From: Flavobacterium haoranii
Lineage (GTDB): Bacteria; Bacteroidota; Bacteroidia; Flavobacteriales; Flavobacteriaceae
Assembly: GCA_003246205.1 (NCBI GenBank)
Contig: QKBC01000009.1
Span: 124,001-188,000, forward strand
DNA length: 64,000 nucleotides
Reading direction: 5' to 3'
This document shows positions 17,360-26,569 of the stretch, in pieces. How positions within the stretch are numbered: the first letter of the stretch is position 1; each line of letters starts with the position of its first letter. The notes under the pieces are model-generated. The model was given only the letters and a program-made list of their open reading frames with translations. It had not been told where the DNA came from and searched no databases. A program made the position numbers and the translations under genes.

Positions 17360-18841
17360 TTAATTCTGCTCTGTTATATAAGGGTTGAAATTCATCTCTT
17401 GTTGAGGAATTAAAAAAGTTAGCCTAGTATCATTATAAGGAACTGAAACACCAGCTTGAAAAAGATGATTTGCTCCTCTAGTAATTGTAGCATGATTACG
17501 TTTCATAGCTAAATAACTTTTTCCTTCACCCCAAAATTCAACTCTAGTTTGTTTATAAATTTCATCAAGTAATGCTTGTCCTGTCAATCCATCAACGTAA
17601 GAATGATCTGGAATACGGTTTGCTAAGAATTCGTGTAATCTTGTTCTTGCTGTCCCTTCATCACCCGTTTTAGCAGAAGCCTCTGCATTTAACAAATACA
17701 TCTCATCAACTCTCATATATATATAATCCGTTGAGATGTATCTTTGCTGACCTGCAGTTCTTCCTGGATCAAAAAACTTATTAACAGGCATATTAAAATA
17801 AGGAGAAGAAGATGGGAATTGATTTTTTCTAACATCATTAGTAGGAATAGAAGCATACAATGTAGCATCAATTGCTTTTCTATCTCCAGCCCATTGATAA
17901 CTATAAGTGAAATAATCCATTTGTCCCCACCAAGAAATCAAATTAATCCCTAAAGACTCTTCTAAATTTACACCCCACATCCAAGAAGCTGTAGACACAT
18001 CGTTAAATCCTGAACCAACACCTGGATAACATACTTGCGCTGAAGTTGTTAAAGGAAATGCCCCTGAATTAATTACATCTCCAGTAAGCGTTTTCACCAT
18101 ACCATAATCTCCCATAGCGCCATAAGTATAGGCTAAAAGACCACGAGCAACATTAACATCTATCTCTGATTTTTGAGTTCTTGTAAAATTTTCCAATAAT
18201 ACAATTGCCTCACTCAAATCACTAACGATCAAACCATAAACATCTGACGACAAGCTTTTTGGTTGCGCAGGTTGTCCTACTTCAGTATAAATTGGTAAAA
18301 TTTCTTGACTAGGATTGTATTCTCTTGTATAAAATTGAGTCAAGTAAAAGTAAGCATAAGCTCTTAATGCCTTAACTTGCCCCATTAACCATTTATTTTC
18401 TTCTGTTTCAGGAGTAGAATCATTCCCCCCTAAAGTAGCAATAACCGAATTTGCAGATCTTATAACTGTATAATAATATTTCCAAGGTTTAAGGTTCTCA
18501 CTACGAGTATAATCTACAGTTGCTTGAAAATCAACTAGTCTCATATACCAATTGTAATTATTGGCCGTCAAAGCCATATCCCCAGACAACATATCGGACA
18601 TAATATCAAAACCTTTCTGTCCAAAATCGTTATGATCATCTTGAGGTTCAATCATATAAGAGTAAATCCCAGTAACCGTACCTTTAATTAAATCTGGATT
18701 ATACTCTCCCGCCTCAGCTAATTGCTCAGAAGTTAATTGATCTGCTGCTGTAGGCTGCTTATTCAAGAAATCTTCACTACACGAAGAAACAAGAAGTCCC
18801 CCCGCTAAAATAGTCGATAAAATAATTTTTCTTTTCTTCAT
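17360..18841 (-). CDS. SusD/RagB family nutrient-binding outer-membrane lipoprotein
   Basis: 493 residues; lipoprotein signal with Cys21 (LLVSSCSEDF). Typical SusD signs: FLNKQPTAADQLT near the N-terminus, tetratricopeptide-like helices (LRAYAYFYLTQFYTREYNPS), VDEMYLLNAEASAKTGDEG and RVEFWGEGKSYLAMKRN near the end. SusD caps the SusC channel and binds the imported oligosaccharide or peptide at the cell surface. It starts 11 bases after the SusC gene. Neighbouring lipoprotein and T9SS protease make a peptide or glycopeptide ligand possible; this is inference from context only, as no glycoside hydrolase lies nearby. Confidence 0.93.
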   Translation of the reverse strand: MKKRKIILSTILAGGLLVSSCSEDFLNKQPTAADQLTSEQLAEAGEYNPDLIKGTVTGIYSYMIEPQDDHNDFGQKGFDIMSDMLSGDMALTANNYNWYMRLVDFQATVDYTRSENLKPWKYYYTVIRSANSVIATLGGNDSTPETEENKWLMGQVKALRAYAYFYLTQFYTREYNPSQEILPIYTEVGQPAQPKSLSSDVYGLIVSDLSEAIVLLENFTRTQKSEIDVNVARGLLAYTYGAMGDYGMVKTLTGDVINSGAFPLTTSAQVCYPGVGSGFNDVSTASWMWGVNLEESLGINLISWWGQMDYFTYSYQWAGDRKAIDATLYASIPTNDVRKNQFPSSSPYFNMPVNKFFDPGRTAGQQRYISTDYIYMRVDEMYLLNAEASAKTGDEGTARTRLHEFLANRIPDHSYVDGLTGQALLDEIYKQTRVEFWGEGKSYLAMKRNHATITRGANHLFQAGVSVPYNDTRLTFLIPQQEMNFNPYITEQN

Positions 18842-18852
18842 ATTTATTTTTT

Positions 18853-21800
18853 TTAAAATTCCACCTTAACTCCCATAGAAATAGTAGAAAGCGGAGAGTA
18901 TCTATAAGTACTAGAAGCACCACTTTCAGCAGTAGAAGGATTAAAGCCTTTTCTTTTACTAAAGAACAATAAGTTGTCCCCTGAAACAAATAAATTAAAT
19001 TTAGACAATTGTAATTTATCCGTAAACTTACTAGGTAGTGTATACCCTAATCTCACATTATTCAACCCTAAATAATCTGACTTAGTTAAGAATCTTGTTG
19101 AAGTAGAGTTTACATTAGTGTCATATGAACTAGAAAGTCTAGGTACATCTGTAATATCACCTGGCTGCTGCCATCTATTTCTAATATCCGTAGACCAGTT
19201 ATTTGAACCTACTTGACCATTACCCATCAAACCAGCATACGTTGAATCATAAGCATACCCTCCAATACTATAAGTAAACTGAGCCGATAAATCAAAGTTT
19301 TTATATGCTGTATTAACTCTAAATGCGCCTCTGATCTTTGGTATTGCAGATTTACCCACAAACTTTTGAGTAGCCTCAGAATACTTATCAGTCGTAGTTT
19401 TTTGCACATTAGCATTTGGATTCTCTGCCTCATATTTAGTTAATGACGAGATTAACACATCATCATTACTGTTGTAAATACCATCTCCATTAATATCATC
19501 ATAATACATATTCCATAAAGCCGTACCATTAGCTGGATCAACTCCGGCCCATTCTCTCATATAAAAATCATAAATAGAATGCCCTTTTGCTAATCCATAA
19601 CCTGATCTAGAACTATTATCAATAATCATTGCAGCATTTGTAGCAGGGTCGAATGGCATTTTAACCATCTCATTATCTATTATTTCACCATTAACACCAA
19701 AATCTAACTTAAAGTCTCCTTGATTTTTAGCCTTCACAATGTGAGCCAAAACATCAAATTCAAGTCCTTTATTCCTTAACTGTCCGTCATTTACCCAAAC
19801 ACTTTCTATAGCAGTAGAAATAGATTGCGCTCTTTGTGTAAATAGATTTTTTGTATCTTTAACATAGTAATCTACAGATAAATCTATTCTATCAAACAAT
19901 GTTGTTTCTAAACCAACCTGCCAGATATTCGATTCTTCCCAAGTTATATTTTCATCCCAAGCTGTGTTAGAAGTAAAATTAATAGAATACTCGTCATTTA
20001 AAGGCCCCCCAGTATAAAAAGTATATCCATAATATAATTCATTACCTTGGTCGCCAATGATACCATAACTTCCTTTAAGCTTCAAAAAATTAACAAAATC
20101 AACATTTTCCATAAAGCTTTCTTTAGACAACACCCAAGAAGCACCTACTGAACCAAAAGTTCCCCATTTGTCATTTTTAAATCTAGACGATCCATCTCTT
20201 CTTATTGACCCTGTAAAATAATATTTACCATCATAATTATAATTCACTTGTCCAAAATAACTCTCTAATGAATATGCATCCATATAAGAACTAGGCTGTC
20301 CTACCGTATTAATATATTGATCCAAACTCAATGTATTTGTCATAATAGCCTTCTCTTTACCCGCATAGAAAATATCTCTTTTCCATTCAGTCGACTCATG
20401 AGCTACAAAAGCATCAAAATTATGACTCTCCCCAAATGTTTTCTTATAAGTCAACAATTGAAGGAAATTCTGATTCAAAGTTTTTGTACTAGTTTTATAC
20501 AATGAACCAAATTGTTCAGCCGATGATCCATAATATGGATTGTTTCTTGAGTAATCATCTGAACTATAATATTGTCCTCCATATCGAACCTGAAAGTTCA
20601 GATTTTTATGTAATTTAAAATCAAAATTAAAATTACCATTTAAATCATGAACATAAGTTCTGTTCAAATCATAATGTGCATCCGCAATCGCATTGGTAAG
20701 CCCTCCAAAACCTCTTTGAGTTGCTCCTGCACCATAATCGTACACATAGCCTCCGAAATAAGGATCGTTAACTTTATTACCATTAGAATCTCTTAAAAAC
20801 AATGGATAGATAGAAGGAATATTATCTGTAAACCAGAAAATACTACCAGAATCAGAAGACTGACCGTTTTGAGTATATCTTGATCCTGTATAAGCCATAT
20901 TAGCACCAGCAGTTAACCATTTTTTTACTTCGTGAGTTAAATTCAACCTAGTACTATATCTTCTATAATTCGAGTTCACAATATATCCTTCATCATCTAG
21001 AAACCCGAATGAACTAAAATATTTAGTTTTATCATTTCCTCCACTAAATCTAACATCTGCCTCTTGTCTGTATGAAGTCTGAAACGCATAATCTCTCCAG
21101 TTTTCCGGATTATATTTTCTAGTAACCCCATCTCTAACTTTACCTGTAGTCGGGTCTATCAATTCATACACACTAGAAACATTCCACATGTTATAACTTG
21201 GACTTATCCCAGAACCACTAAACAAATTATCATTTGCATAAGCTACCGGATATACAGCTCCTGAAGCTGCTCCTCTATTATACATTGCCTCCCAAGACAA
21301 CTCAATATATTCCTCCGGAGAAGTAATAACATTATATCTAGGCAACAAATCCATATTAAAACTTGTTTTAAAATCAACTGCTACACTTGATTTATTTGCT
21401 TTTCCGCTTTTTGTTGTAATAACCACAACACCATTTGCACCTCTTGAACCATATACAGCAGTCGCTGTAGCATCTTTCAAGATAGTCATACTCTCAATAT
21501 CAGCCGGATTAATAGAAGTTAAATCCGAAGCATAAGGAACACCGTCAACTACATACAAAGGCGATCTATTACCATTAAGTGAACCAAAACCTCTAATACG
21601 AATAGTCGCATCAGATCCTGGCTGACCTGAAGTTGTAATAACATTCACCCCAGCTACTTCTCCTTTTAAAGCCTGTGTAATATTAGAAACAGACTTAGCC
21701 TCAACGCTTTCTTGATTAACTTTTACAGCTGTCCCTACATAAGCTTCTTTAGTTGTAGTTCCATAACCAACAACCACAACTTCGTCTACAGACACAACAT

Positions 21801-22089
21801 CTTCTACCATTACTACATCTATTTTATTAGACGCAGCAACTACAATTGTTTGTGGTTTCATACCTGTATAGGTAAATTCCAAAACATCACCTTGTTTCGC
21901 TTTGATCGTATAATTACCATCAAAATCAGTAGTTGTCCCTTTTGTAGTACCTTTAACCACTACATTTGCACCTGCAACAGGACCTAATTTATCCGACACA
22001 ACACCGGTAACAGTCTTCTCTTGAGCAAATGAAAACTGCATTGTTAACGCCACTAAAAACGTAAAAATCCATTTAAACTTTGATCTCAT
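18853..22089 (-). CDS. SusC/RagA family TonB-linked outer-membrane transporter
   Basis: 1078 residues. Signal peptide (about 1-22, QFSFAQ), a carboxypeptidase-D-like domain (about 26-105, TVTGVVSDKLGPVAGANVVV with DFDGNYTIKAKQGD), a plug domain (about 110-220: VVVGYGTTTKEAYVGTAVK, GQPGSDATIRIRGFGS, PLYVVDGVPY) and a long beta-barrel ending STISMGVKVEF with a terminal Phe. It forms the energy-dependent channel closed by the SusD lipoprotein encoded next to it. First gene of a three-gene operon. The substrate is unknown; the lack of an N-terminal STN domain argues against direct anti-sigma signalling. Confidence 0.95.
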   Translation of the reverse strand: MRSKFKWIFTFLVALTMQFSFAQEKTVTGVVSDKLGPVAGANVVVKGTTKGTTTDFDGNYTIKAKQGDVLEFTYTGMKPQTIVVAASNKIDVVMVEDVVSVDEVVVVGYGTTTKEAYVGTAVKVNQESVEAKSVSNITQALKGEVAGVNVITTSGQPGSDATIRIRGFGSLNGNRSPLYVVDGVPYASDLTSINPADIESMTILKDATATAVYGSRGANGVVVITTKSGKANKSSVAVDFKTSFNMDLLPRYNVITSPEEYIELSWEAMYNRGAASGAVYPVAYANDNLFSGSGISPSYNMWNVSSVYELIDPTTGKVRDGVTRKYNPENWRDYAFQTSYRQEADVRFSGGNDKTKYFSSFGFLDDEGYIVNSNYRRYSTRLNLTHEVKKWLTAGANMAYTGSRYTQNGQSSDSGSIFWFTDNIPSIYPLFLRDSNGNKVNDPYFGGYVYDYGAGATQRGFGGLTNAIADAHYDLNRTYVHDLNGNFNFDFKLHKNLNFQVRYGGQYYSSDDYSRNNPYYGSSAEQFGSLYKTSTKTLNQNFLQLLTYKKTFGESHNFDAFVAHESTEWKRDIFYAGKEKAIMTNTLSLDQYINTVGQPSSYMDAYSLESYFGQVNYNYDGKYYFTGSIRRDGSSRFKNDKWGTFGSVGASWVLSKESFMENVDFVNFLKLKGSYGIIGDQGNELYYGYTFYTGGPLNDEYSINFTSNTAWDENITWEESNIWQVGLETTLFDRIDLSVDYYVKDTKNLFTQRAQSISTAIESVWVNDGQLRNKGLEFDVLAHIVKAKNQGDFKLDFGVNGEIIDNEMVKMPFDPATNAAMIIDNSSRSGYGLAKGHSIYDFYMREWAGVDPANGTALWNMYYDDINGDGIYNSNDDVLISSLTKYEAENPNANVQKTTTDKYSEATQKFVGKSAIPKIRGAFRVNTAYKNFDLSAQFTYSIGGYAYDSTYAGLMGNGQVGSNNWSTDIRNRWQQPGDITDVPRLSSSYDTNVNSTSTRFLTKSDYLGLNNVRLGYTLPSKFTDKLQLSKFNLFVSGDNLLFFSKRKGFNPSTAESGASSTYRYSPLSTISMGVKVEF

Positions 22090-22287
22090 ATTAAATTTAT
22101 TTGAGTTAGTTATTCCGCAAACTTCTTAATTATTTCTTAATTTACCAAATATTTATACGGAATATTAACCCTTAAAAATGTTAAAGCTTTTGGCACTAAA
22201 AATATCTTTTTAGGAATACTAACACTATAAAGATGCACAAAACGGCAAAAGGTTGCGCCAAAAATTATATTTTTGTCAAAAAAACCA

Positions 22288-22953
22288 ATGTTAAGCAAAT
22301 GTTACAAAGACCATGTCTTAGAATGCGGTACTGATGAAGCAGGAAGAGGCTGCTTAGCAGGGCCGGTTACCGCAGCGGCCATTATTTTACACTCTGATTT
22401 TGAAAATGGCCTACTCAATGATTCCAAACAACTTTCGGAGAAGAATCGATTTTTATTAAGACCCGACATTGAATCACAGGCTCTAACTTTTGCTGTTACT
22501 CATATATATAATGAAGAAATTGACGAAATCAACATCCTAAATGCTTCTATGAAAGCCATGCAGGAATCTATTTTAAAGCTTTCACAAAAACCCGAACATA
22601 TTATTGTAGACGGTAACCGTCCTATTTTTAAAAAACTAGAGATTCAAAATACTCAAGGAAAAATTTTTACTCGAGAAGAAATCGAATATTTAAAGGATAT
22701 CCCAAATCAAAGTATTATAAAAGGAGATGGGAAATATTTAAGTATAGCTGCCGCTTCTGTTCTTGCTAAAACTTATAGGGACGAATTCATGGACAAAATA
22801 CACGAAGAGTATCCTATGTATAATTGGAAAAAAAACAAAGGCTACCCAACAAAGGAACATCGCGAAGCTATTGCTAAATACGGCCCAAGTCCGTATCATC
22901 GAAAAAGTTTTAGATTATTACCCGACCAACTAGAATTGAGCTTTGATTTATAA
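22288..22953 (+). CDS. rnhB: Ribonuclease HII
   Basis: 221 residues from the ATG. RNase HII nicks RNA-DNA hybrids and removes single ribonucleotides from DNA. The active-site segment [14 protein letters not shown] (Asp16, Glu17) is at the N-terminus; further family motifs are [34 protein letters not shown] and [10 protein letters not shown] followed by [11 protein letters not shown] chose the ATG rather than a TTG 15 bases upstream because the TTG is inside a TATTTTTG -7 element (22268-22275) and so would not be transcribed. It diverges from the SusC gene and converges with lipB. Confidence 0.95.
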   Translation: MLSKCYKDHVLECGTDEAGRGCLAGPVTAAAIILHSDFENGLLNDSKQLSEKNRFLLRPDIESQALTFAVTHIYNEEIDEINILNASMKAMQESILKLSQKPEHIIVDGNRPIFKKLEIQNTQGKIFTREEIEYLKDIPNQSIIKGDGKYLSIAAASVLAKTYRDEFMDKIHEEYPMYNWKKNKGYPTKEHREAIAKYGPSPYHRKSFRLLPDQLELSFDL

Positions 22954-22983
22954 AAAACAACTGTTCCTTTAAAAAGCCTATAA

Positions 22984-23688
22984 TTAAATTAACTCTGCAT
23001 CAAAAAGCTCAGCAAAGTATTTTACGATTTTTTGACGCACTTCGTTTTCATTTATCTCTCTACCTAATTCCACATGAAGAGACGTAACTCCTTTACCTCT
23101 AATACCACAAGGAATTATATTATCAAAATAACCCAAATCAGCATTTACATTAAGTGCAAAACCATGCATGGTCACCCAACGACTGGCACGAACTCCCATA
23201 GCACAGATTTTTCGCGCGAATGGAGTCCCAACATCTAACCAAACACCTGTTTCTCCTTCACTACGCATCCCTTTCAATCCATAATCAGCTAAAACCATAA
23301 TCATAGTTTCTTCTAAAAGCCGTAAATATTTATGTATATCTGTAAAAAAGTTTTCCAGATCTAAAATAGGATATCCGACAATTTGTCCGGGGCCATGATA
23401 TGTAATATCTCCTCCTCTATTGATTTTATAAAAAGTAGCTCCTTTTTCTGTAAGTTGTTTTTCAGAAAGTAATAAATTGGAGATGTCTCCGCTTTTACCC
23501 AAAGTATAAACATGCGGATGCTCTACAAAGAAAAAATAATTATCTGTTTCTATTTCAGGATTATCTCTTTTTAGCTTCTTCTGCTCTATCACTTTTGCAA
23601 AAACTTCTTCTTGAAAATCCCAAGTTTCTTTATAATCTTTTGTCCCCAGATCTTGCAAATGAATTGTTCTATTTTGTACTCCAATCAT
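22984..23688 (-). CDS. lipB: Octanoyl-[acyl-carrier-protein] transferase LipB
   Basis: 234 residues. LipB moves the octanoyl group from ACP to the lipoyl domains of 2-oxoacid dehydrogenases and GcvH in the cytoplasm. Signs: RGGDITYHGPGQIVGYPILDL, the lysine segment FARKICAMGVRASRWVTMHG (Lys160) and the acyl-bearing cysteine Cys194 in IIPCGIRGKGVTSL. The ATG chosen lies 20 bases after a TATATTTG promoter element (23708-23715); an upstream TTG would lie within that element. It shares a divergent promoter region with lysS. Confidence 0.94.
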   Translation of the reverse strand: MIGVQNRTIHLQDLGTKDYKETWDFQEEVFAKVIEQKKLKRDNPEIETDNYFFFVEHPHVYTLGKSGDISNLLLSEKQLTEKGATFYKINRGGDITYHGPGQIVGYPILDLENFFTDIHKYLRLLEETMIMVLADYGLKGMRSEGETGVWLDVGTPFARKICAMGVRASRWVTMHGFALNVNADLGYFDNIIPCGIRGKGVTSLHVELGREINENEVRQKIVKYFAELFDAELI

Positions 23689-23707
23689 CGTGAATAAAAT
23701 TACACTA

Positions 23708-23715
23708 CAAATATA
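23708..23715 (-). promoter_or_regulatory. lipB promoter -7 element
   Basis: Minus-strand TATATTTG, a perfect TAnnTTTG match; no well-spaced -33 TTG is evident. Confidence 0.5.
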
Positions 23716-23816
23716 CAAATAGTTTACTGTTTAGCAGCTATCAAAAAATACGGAAATCACAACAGATAATCATAAATACACTTTAATAACAGACTCTAAA
23801 ATCAGCCATTTTGAAC

Positions 23817-23847
23817 TTTGAACTTGAAACAAAATATTTTATCTTTG
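23817..23847 (+). promoter_or_regulatory. lysS promoter, near-perfect Bacteroidota consensus
   Basis: TTTG, 19 bases, TATCTTTG: exact consensus spacing. The expected transcript start is near 23853, which fixes the lysS start at the downstream ATG. Confidence 0.85.
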
Positions 23848-23867
23848 CACGCTCAAAACAAAAATGT

Positions 23868-25556
23868 ATGCAACTTTCAGAACAAGAAATCATTAGAAGA
23901 GAAAAGCTGACCAAGTTAAGAGAACTTGGCATTAATCCGTATCCCGCCAATTTGTACCCTGTTAATCACACATCAAAACAAATAAAGGACGATTTCTCTG
24001 AAGGTAAGAAAGTTATTATTGCCGGCCGCTTAATGAGTGTTCGCGATCAAGGGAAAGCTTCTTTTGCAGAATTACAAGACAGCGAAGGCAGAATTCAGTT
24101 ATATTTTAACCGTGATGTAATCTGCGAAGGCGAAGATAAAACACTTTACAACACTGTTTTCAAAAAGTTAACAGATTTAGGTGACTTTATCGGAGTTGAA
24201 GGAGAATTATTCACTACAAAAGTAGGCGCACAAGCAGTACGTGTCACTAATTTTACATTTTTGAGCAAAACGCTTCGTCCGTTACCTTTACCTAAAACTG
24301 ACGACCAAGGACACGTTTTTGATGCCTTTACAGATGAGGAATTACGCTACCGTATGCGCTATGTAGATTTAGTAGTAAATCCGCAAGTAAAAGATGTTTT
24401 TATAAAAAGAACAAAATTATTCAATGCCATGCGTACCTTCTTCAATGAAAAAGGATACATGGAAGTTGAAACTCCTATATTACAATCAATTCCCGGAGGA
24501 GCAGCTGCCCGTCCGTTTATTACACATCACAATTCACTAAACATACCATTGTATATGCGTATTGCTAATGAATTGTATTTAAAAAGACTAATTGTCGGTG
24601 GTTTTGACGGAGTTTATGAGTTCTCTAAAAACTTCCGTAATGAAGGAATGGACAGAACACACAATCCTGAATTTACTGCTATGGAAATTTATGTAGCCTA
24701 CAAAGACTACAACTGGATGATGGAGTTTACCGAGAATTTGTTAGAATATTGTGCCTTACAAGTAAACGGAACTACCGAAACTACTTTCGGGAAAAATACC
24801 GTAAACTTCAAAGCACCTTATGCTCGCGTTACTATGACCGATGCTATTAAACAATTTACAGGTTTTGATATTACCGGTAAAAGTGAAGAAGAAATTCGCG
24901 AAGCTGCTAAATCAATGGGAATTGAAGTTGACGAGACTATGGGTAAAGGAAAATTGATTGATGAAATCTTTGGCGCAAAATGCGAAGGAAACTTCATCCA
25001 ACCGACTTTCATTACGGATTACCCGAAAGAAATGTCGCCTTTGTGTAAAGAACATAGAGATAATCCTGATTTAACAGAGCGTTTTGAGTTGATGGTTTGT
25101 GGAAAAGAAATTGCAAATGCTTATTCAGAGTTGAATGACCCTATTGACCAAAGAGAGCGTTTTGAAGACCAATTAAAACTTTCTGAAAAAGGAGATGACG
25201 AAGCAATGTTCATTGATCAAGATTTCTTGAAAGCATTAGAATATGGAATGCCACCTACATCTGGTTTAGGAATTGGTATGGATCGTTTAATCATGTTCCT
25301 AACAAACAATCAATCGATCCAGGAAGTTTTATTCTTCCCGCAAATGAAACCAGAAGTAAAACCTTTAGCTATTAGCGAAGAAGCAAAAGCTATAGTTGAG
25401 CTTTTAAAAGCAGAAAACAATCAAGCTTTAGCACATTTAAAAGAAAAAGCAGGATTGAGCGGTAAAAAATGGGATGCTGCCATGAAAGAATTAGCAAAGC
25501 ACAATCTTACTAAGGTTGTAGTAGAAGGCGAAGCTAAAACTGTAGTTTTAAACTAA
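23868..25556 (+). CDS. lysS: Lysine--tRNA ligase, class II
   Basis: 562 residues from the ATG (MQLSEQEIIRREKLTKLREL). It charges tRNA-Lys with lysine in the cytoplasm. An OB-fold anticodon domain (about 45-145, IIAGRLMSVRDQGKASFAEL) precedes the catalytic core with motif 2 (FRNEGMDRTHNPEFTAMEIY) and motif 3 (GLGIGMDRLIMFL). After motif 3 there is a C-terminal extension of about 60 residues (KAIVELLKAENNQALAHLKE, KWDAAMKELAKHNLTKV), known from other Bacteroidota LysS. The frame is open further upstream, but the promoter lies within that stretch, so translation must begin at this ATG. Confidence 0.96.
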   Translation: MQLSEQEIIRREKLTKLRELGINPYPANLYPVNHTSKQIKDDFSEGKKVIIAGRLMSVRDQGKASFAELQDSEGRIQLYFNRDVICEGEDKTLYNTVFKKLTDLGDFIGVEGELFTTKVGAQAVRVTNFTFLSKTLRPLPLPKTDDQGHVFDAFTDEELRYRMRYVDLVVNPQVKDVFIKRTKLFNAMRTFFNEKGYMEVETPILQSIPGGAAARPFITHHNSLNIPLYMRIANELYLKRLIVGGFDGVYEFSKNFRNEGMDRTHNPEFTAMEIYVAYKDYNWMMEFTENLLEYCALQVNGTTETTFGKNTVNFKAPYARVTMTDAIKQFTGFDITGKSEEEIREAAKSMGIEVDETMGKGKLIDEIFGAKCEGNFIQPTFITDYPKEMSPLCKEHRDNPDLTERFELMVCGKEIANAYSELNDPIDQRERFEDQLKLSEKGDDEAMFIDQDFLKALEYGMPPTSGLGIGMDRLIMFLTNNQSIQEVLFFPQMKPEVKPLAISEEAKAIVELLKAENNQALAHLKEKAGLSGKKWDAAMKELAKHNLTKVVVEGEAKTVVLN

Positions 25557-25576
25557 ACCCATTTTAAACATAAAAC

Positions 25577-25607
25577 AAAAAGACAGGCTTATAACCTGTC
25601 TTTTTTT
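25577..25607. terminator. Bidirectional terminator between lysS and the outer-membrane barrel gene
   Basis: AAAAAGACAGG, loop CTTATAA, CCTGTC followed by T7; usable from both sides, and overlapping the stop codon of the convergent gene by two bases. Confidence 0.88.
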
Positions 25608-26565
25608 ATAAACTATAATTCAAATTAATACTCCATCTGTAATTTGCTTCTACTTTACCTCCCGTCAAATTTTGATTAATAGGCAGCATAGCATTCGCCC
25701 CGAAAGAAAACCGATCTTTTCCTAATTCAAGACCTAATTTTCCGAACAAAATGTCTCCGGCAGTATTCCGTACTCGCTGACCGTGCTGATAATTGGTTTC
25801 ATATACCTCTCCGGCAATCCCTAATTGCGGAACAAAAGTTAATTTTTCTGAACTAAACATATAAAAGAAAGTCCCGGCATAATTAAACTGGTTCCCGAAT
25901 TGATATTCTTTCTGGTTTTCTGTTTTGATATTATAATTCAGCATAACATTCAACCCTGATCTATTTCGTTTAATGACATATTCTGTTGCCAGTATATAAT
26001 CCCAACTTCCGGTTCCCAATTGGTAACTAGGATTAACACTGCCATTGTTTGTTTCATTAAACTTTCCGGTTGGCATTTTCACTCCACCTCCTAATTGTAA
26101 ATGATGTTGATATTTTAGCGAGTCATTCTTTGTTCTCACCAAAGAATAAAACCCTAATACAGTAATATCACCTATTCCAGAAATGGATTGATCTCCACTA
26201 GCCGACTCTTTGTTATGAAAATGATACGGCACTAAAGCAGAAACCTGAATTTTCTTTGTTAAAGGTACTCTTGCCCAGATTTGTATCGTATTAAAATTTT
26301 CATCGTACCAAGGCGAATTACTATATAGCTTATCACTGCTTTGATAACTCTGATAAAAATAGCGCACTCCTATAAAATTCGGATTCAGCATAGAAGAAAA
26401 CCCCATACTTCCGCCACTTGCAGAGCATCCACAAGCATCACAATCGTCAAAAATCCGCTCAAATTTCTTAAAAGGATTTTCATAACCTAAAGTATCCCTA
26501 TCTGAAGCAAATGAAAAATTGACCACAAATAAAAGAACACTATGTATTAAGACTATTTTTTTCAT
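25606..26565 (-). CDS. Outer-membrane beta-barrel protein with N-terminal CDACGC motif
   Basis: 319 residues. Signal peptide (about 1-20, NFSFAS), then a short linker carrying DDCDACGCSASGG (Cys42, Cys45, Cys47), then amphipathic strands and a C-terminal YRWSINLNYSL, consistent with a barrel of the 'transporter/MetA-pathway' style. The Cys cluster looks like a soft-metal (Cu+ or Zn2+) site. It starts 5 bases after the stop of the MbnH-like gene, in one operon with the MbnP-like gene. I infer a role in metal passage or sensing at the outer membrane together with MbnP; this is not established for the family. Confidence 0.72.
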   Translation of the reverse strand: MKKIVLIHSVLLFVVNFSFASDRDTLGYENPFKKFERIFDDCDACGCSASGGSMGFSSMLNPNFIGVRYFYQSYQSSDKLYSNSPWYDENFNTIQIWARVPLTKKIQVSALVPYHFHNKESASGDQSISGIGDITVLGFYSLVRTKNDSLKYQHHLQLGGGVKMPTGKFNETNNGSVNPSYQLGTGSWDYILATEYVIKRNRSGLNVMLNYNIKTENQKEYQFGNQFNYAGTFFYMFSSEKLTFVPQLGIAGEVYETNYQHGQRVRNTAGDILFGKLGLELGKDRFSFGANAMLPINQNLTGGKVEANYRWSINLNYSL

Positions 26566-26569
26566 TTTT

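Noticed and set aside
19227..21987. Several short frames opposite or out of phase within the SusC gene
   Set aside because: All are shadows of the SusC reading frame with low-complexity translations.
23811..23867. In-frame TTG extension of lysS upstream of the chosen ATG
   Set aside because: A near-perfect promoter lies in this stretch, so it is not transcribed; the protein's conserved start is at the ATG.
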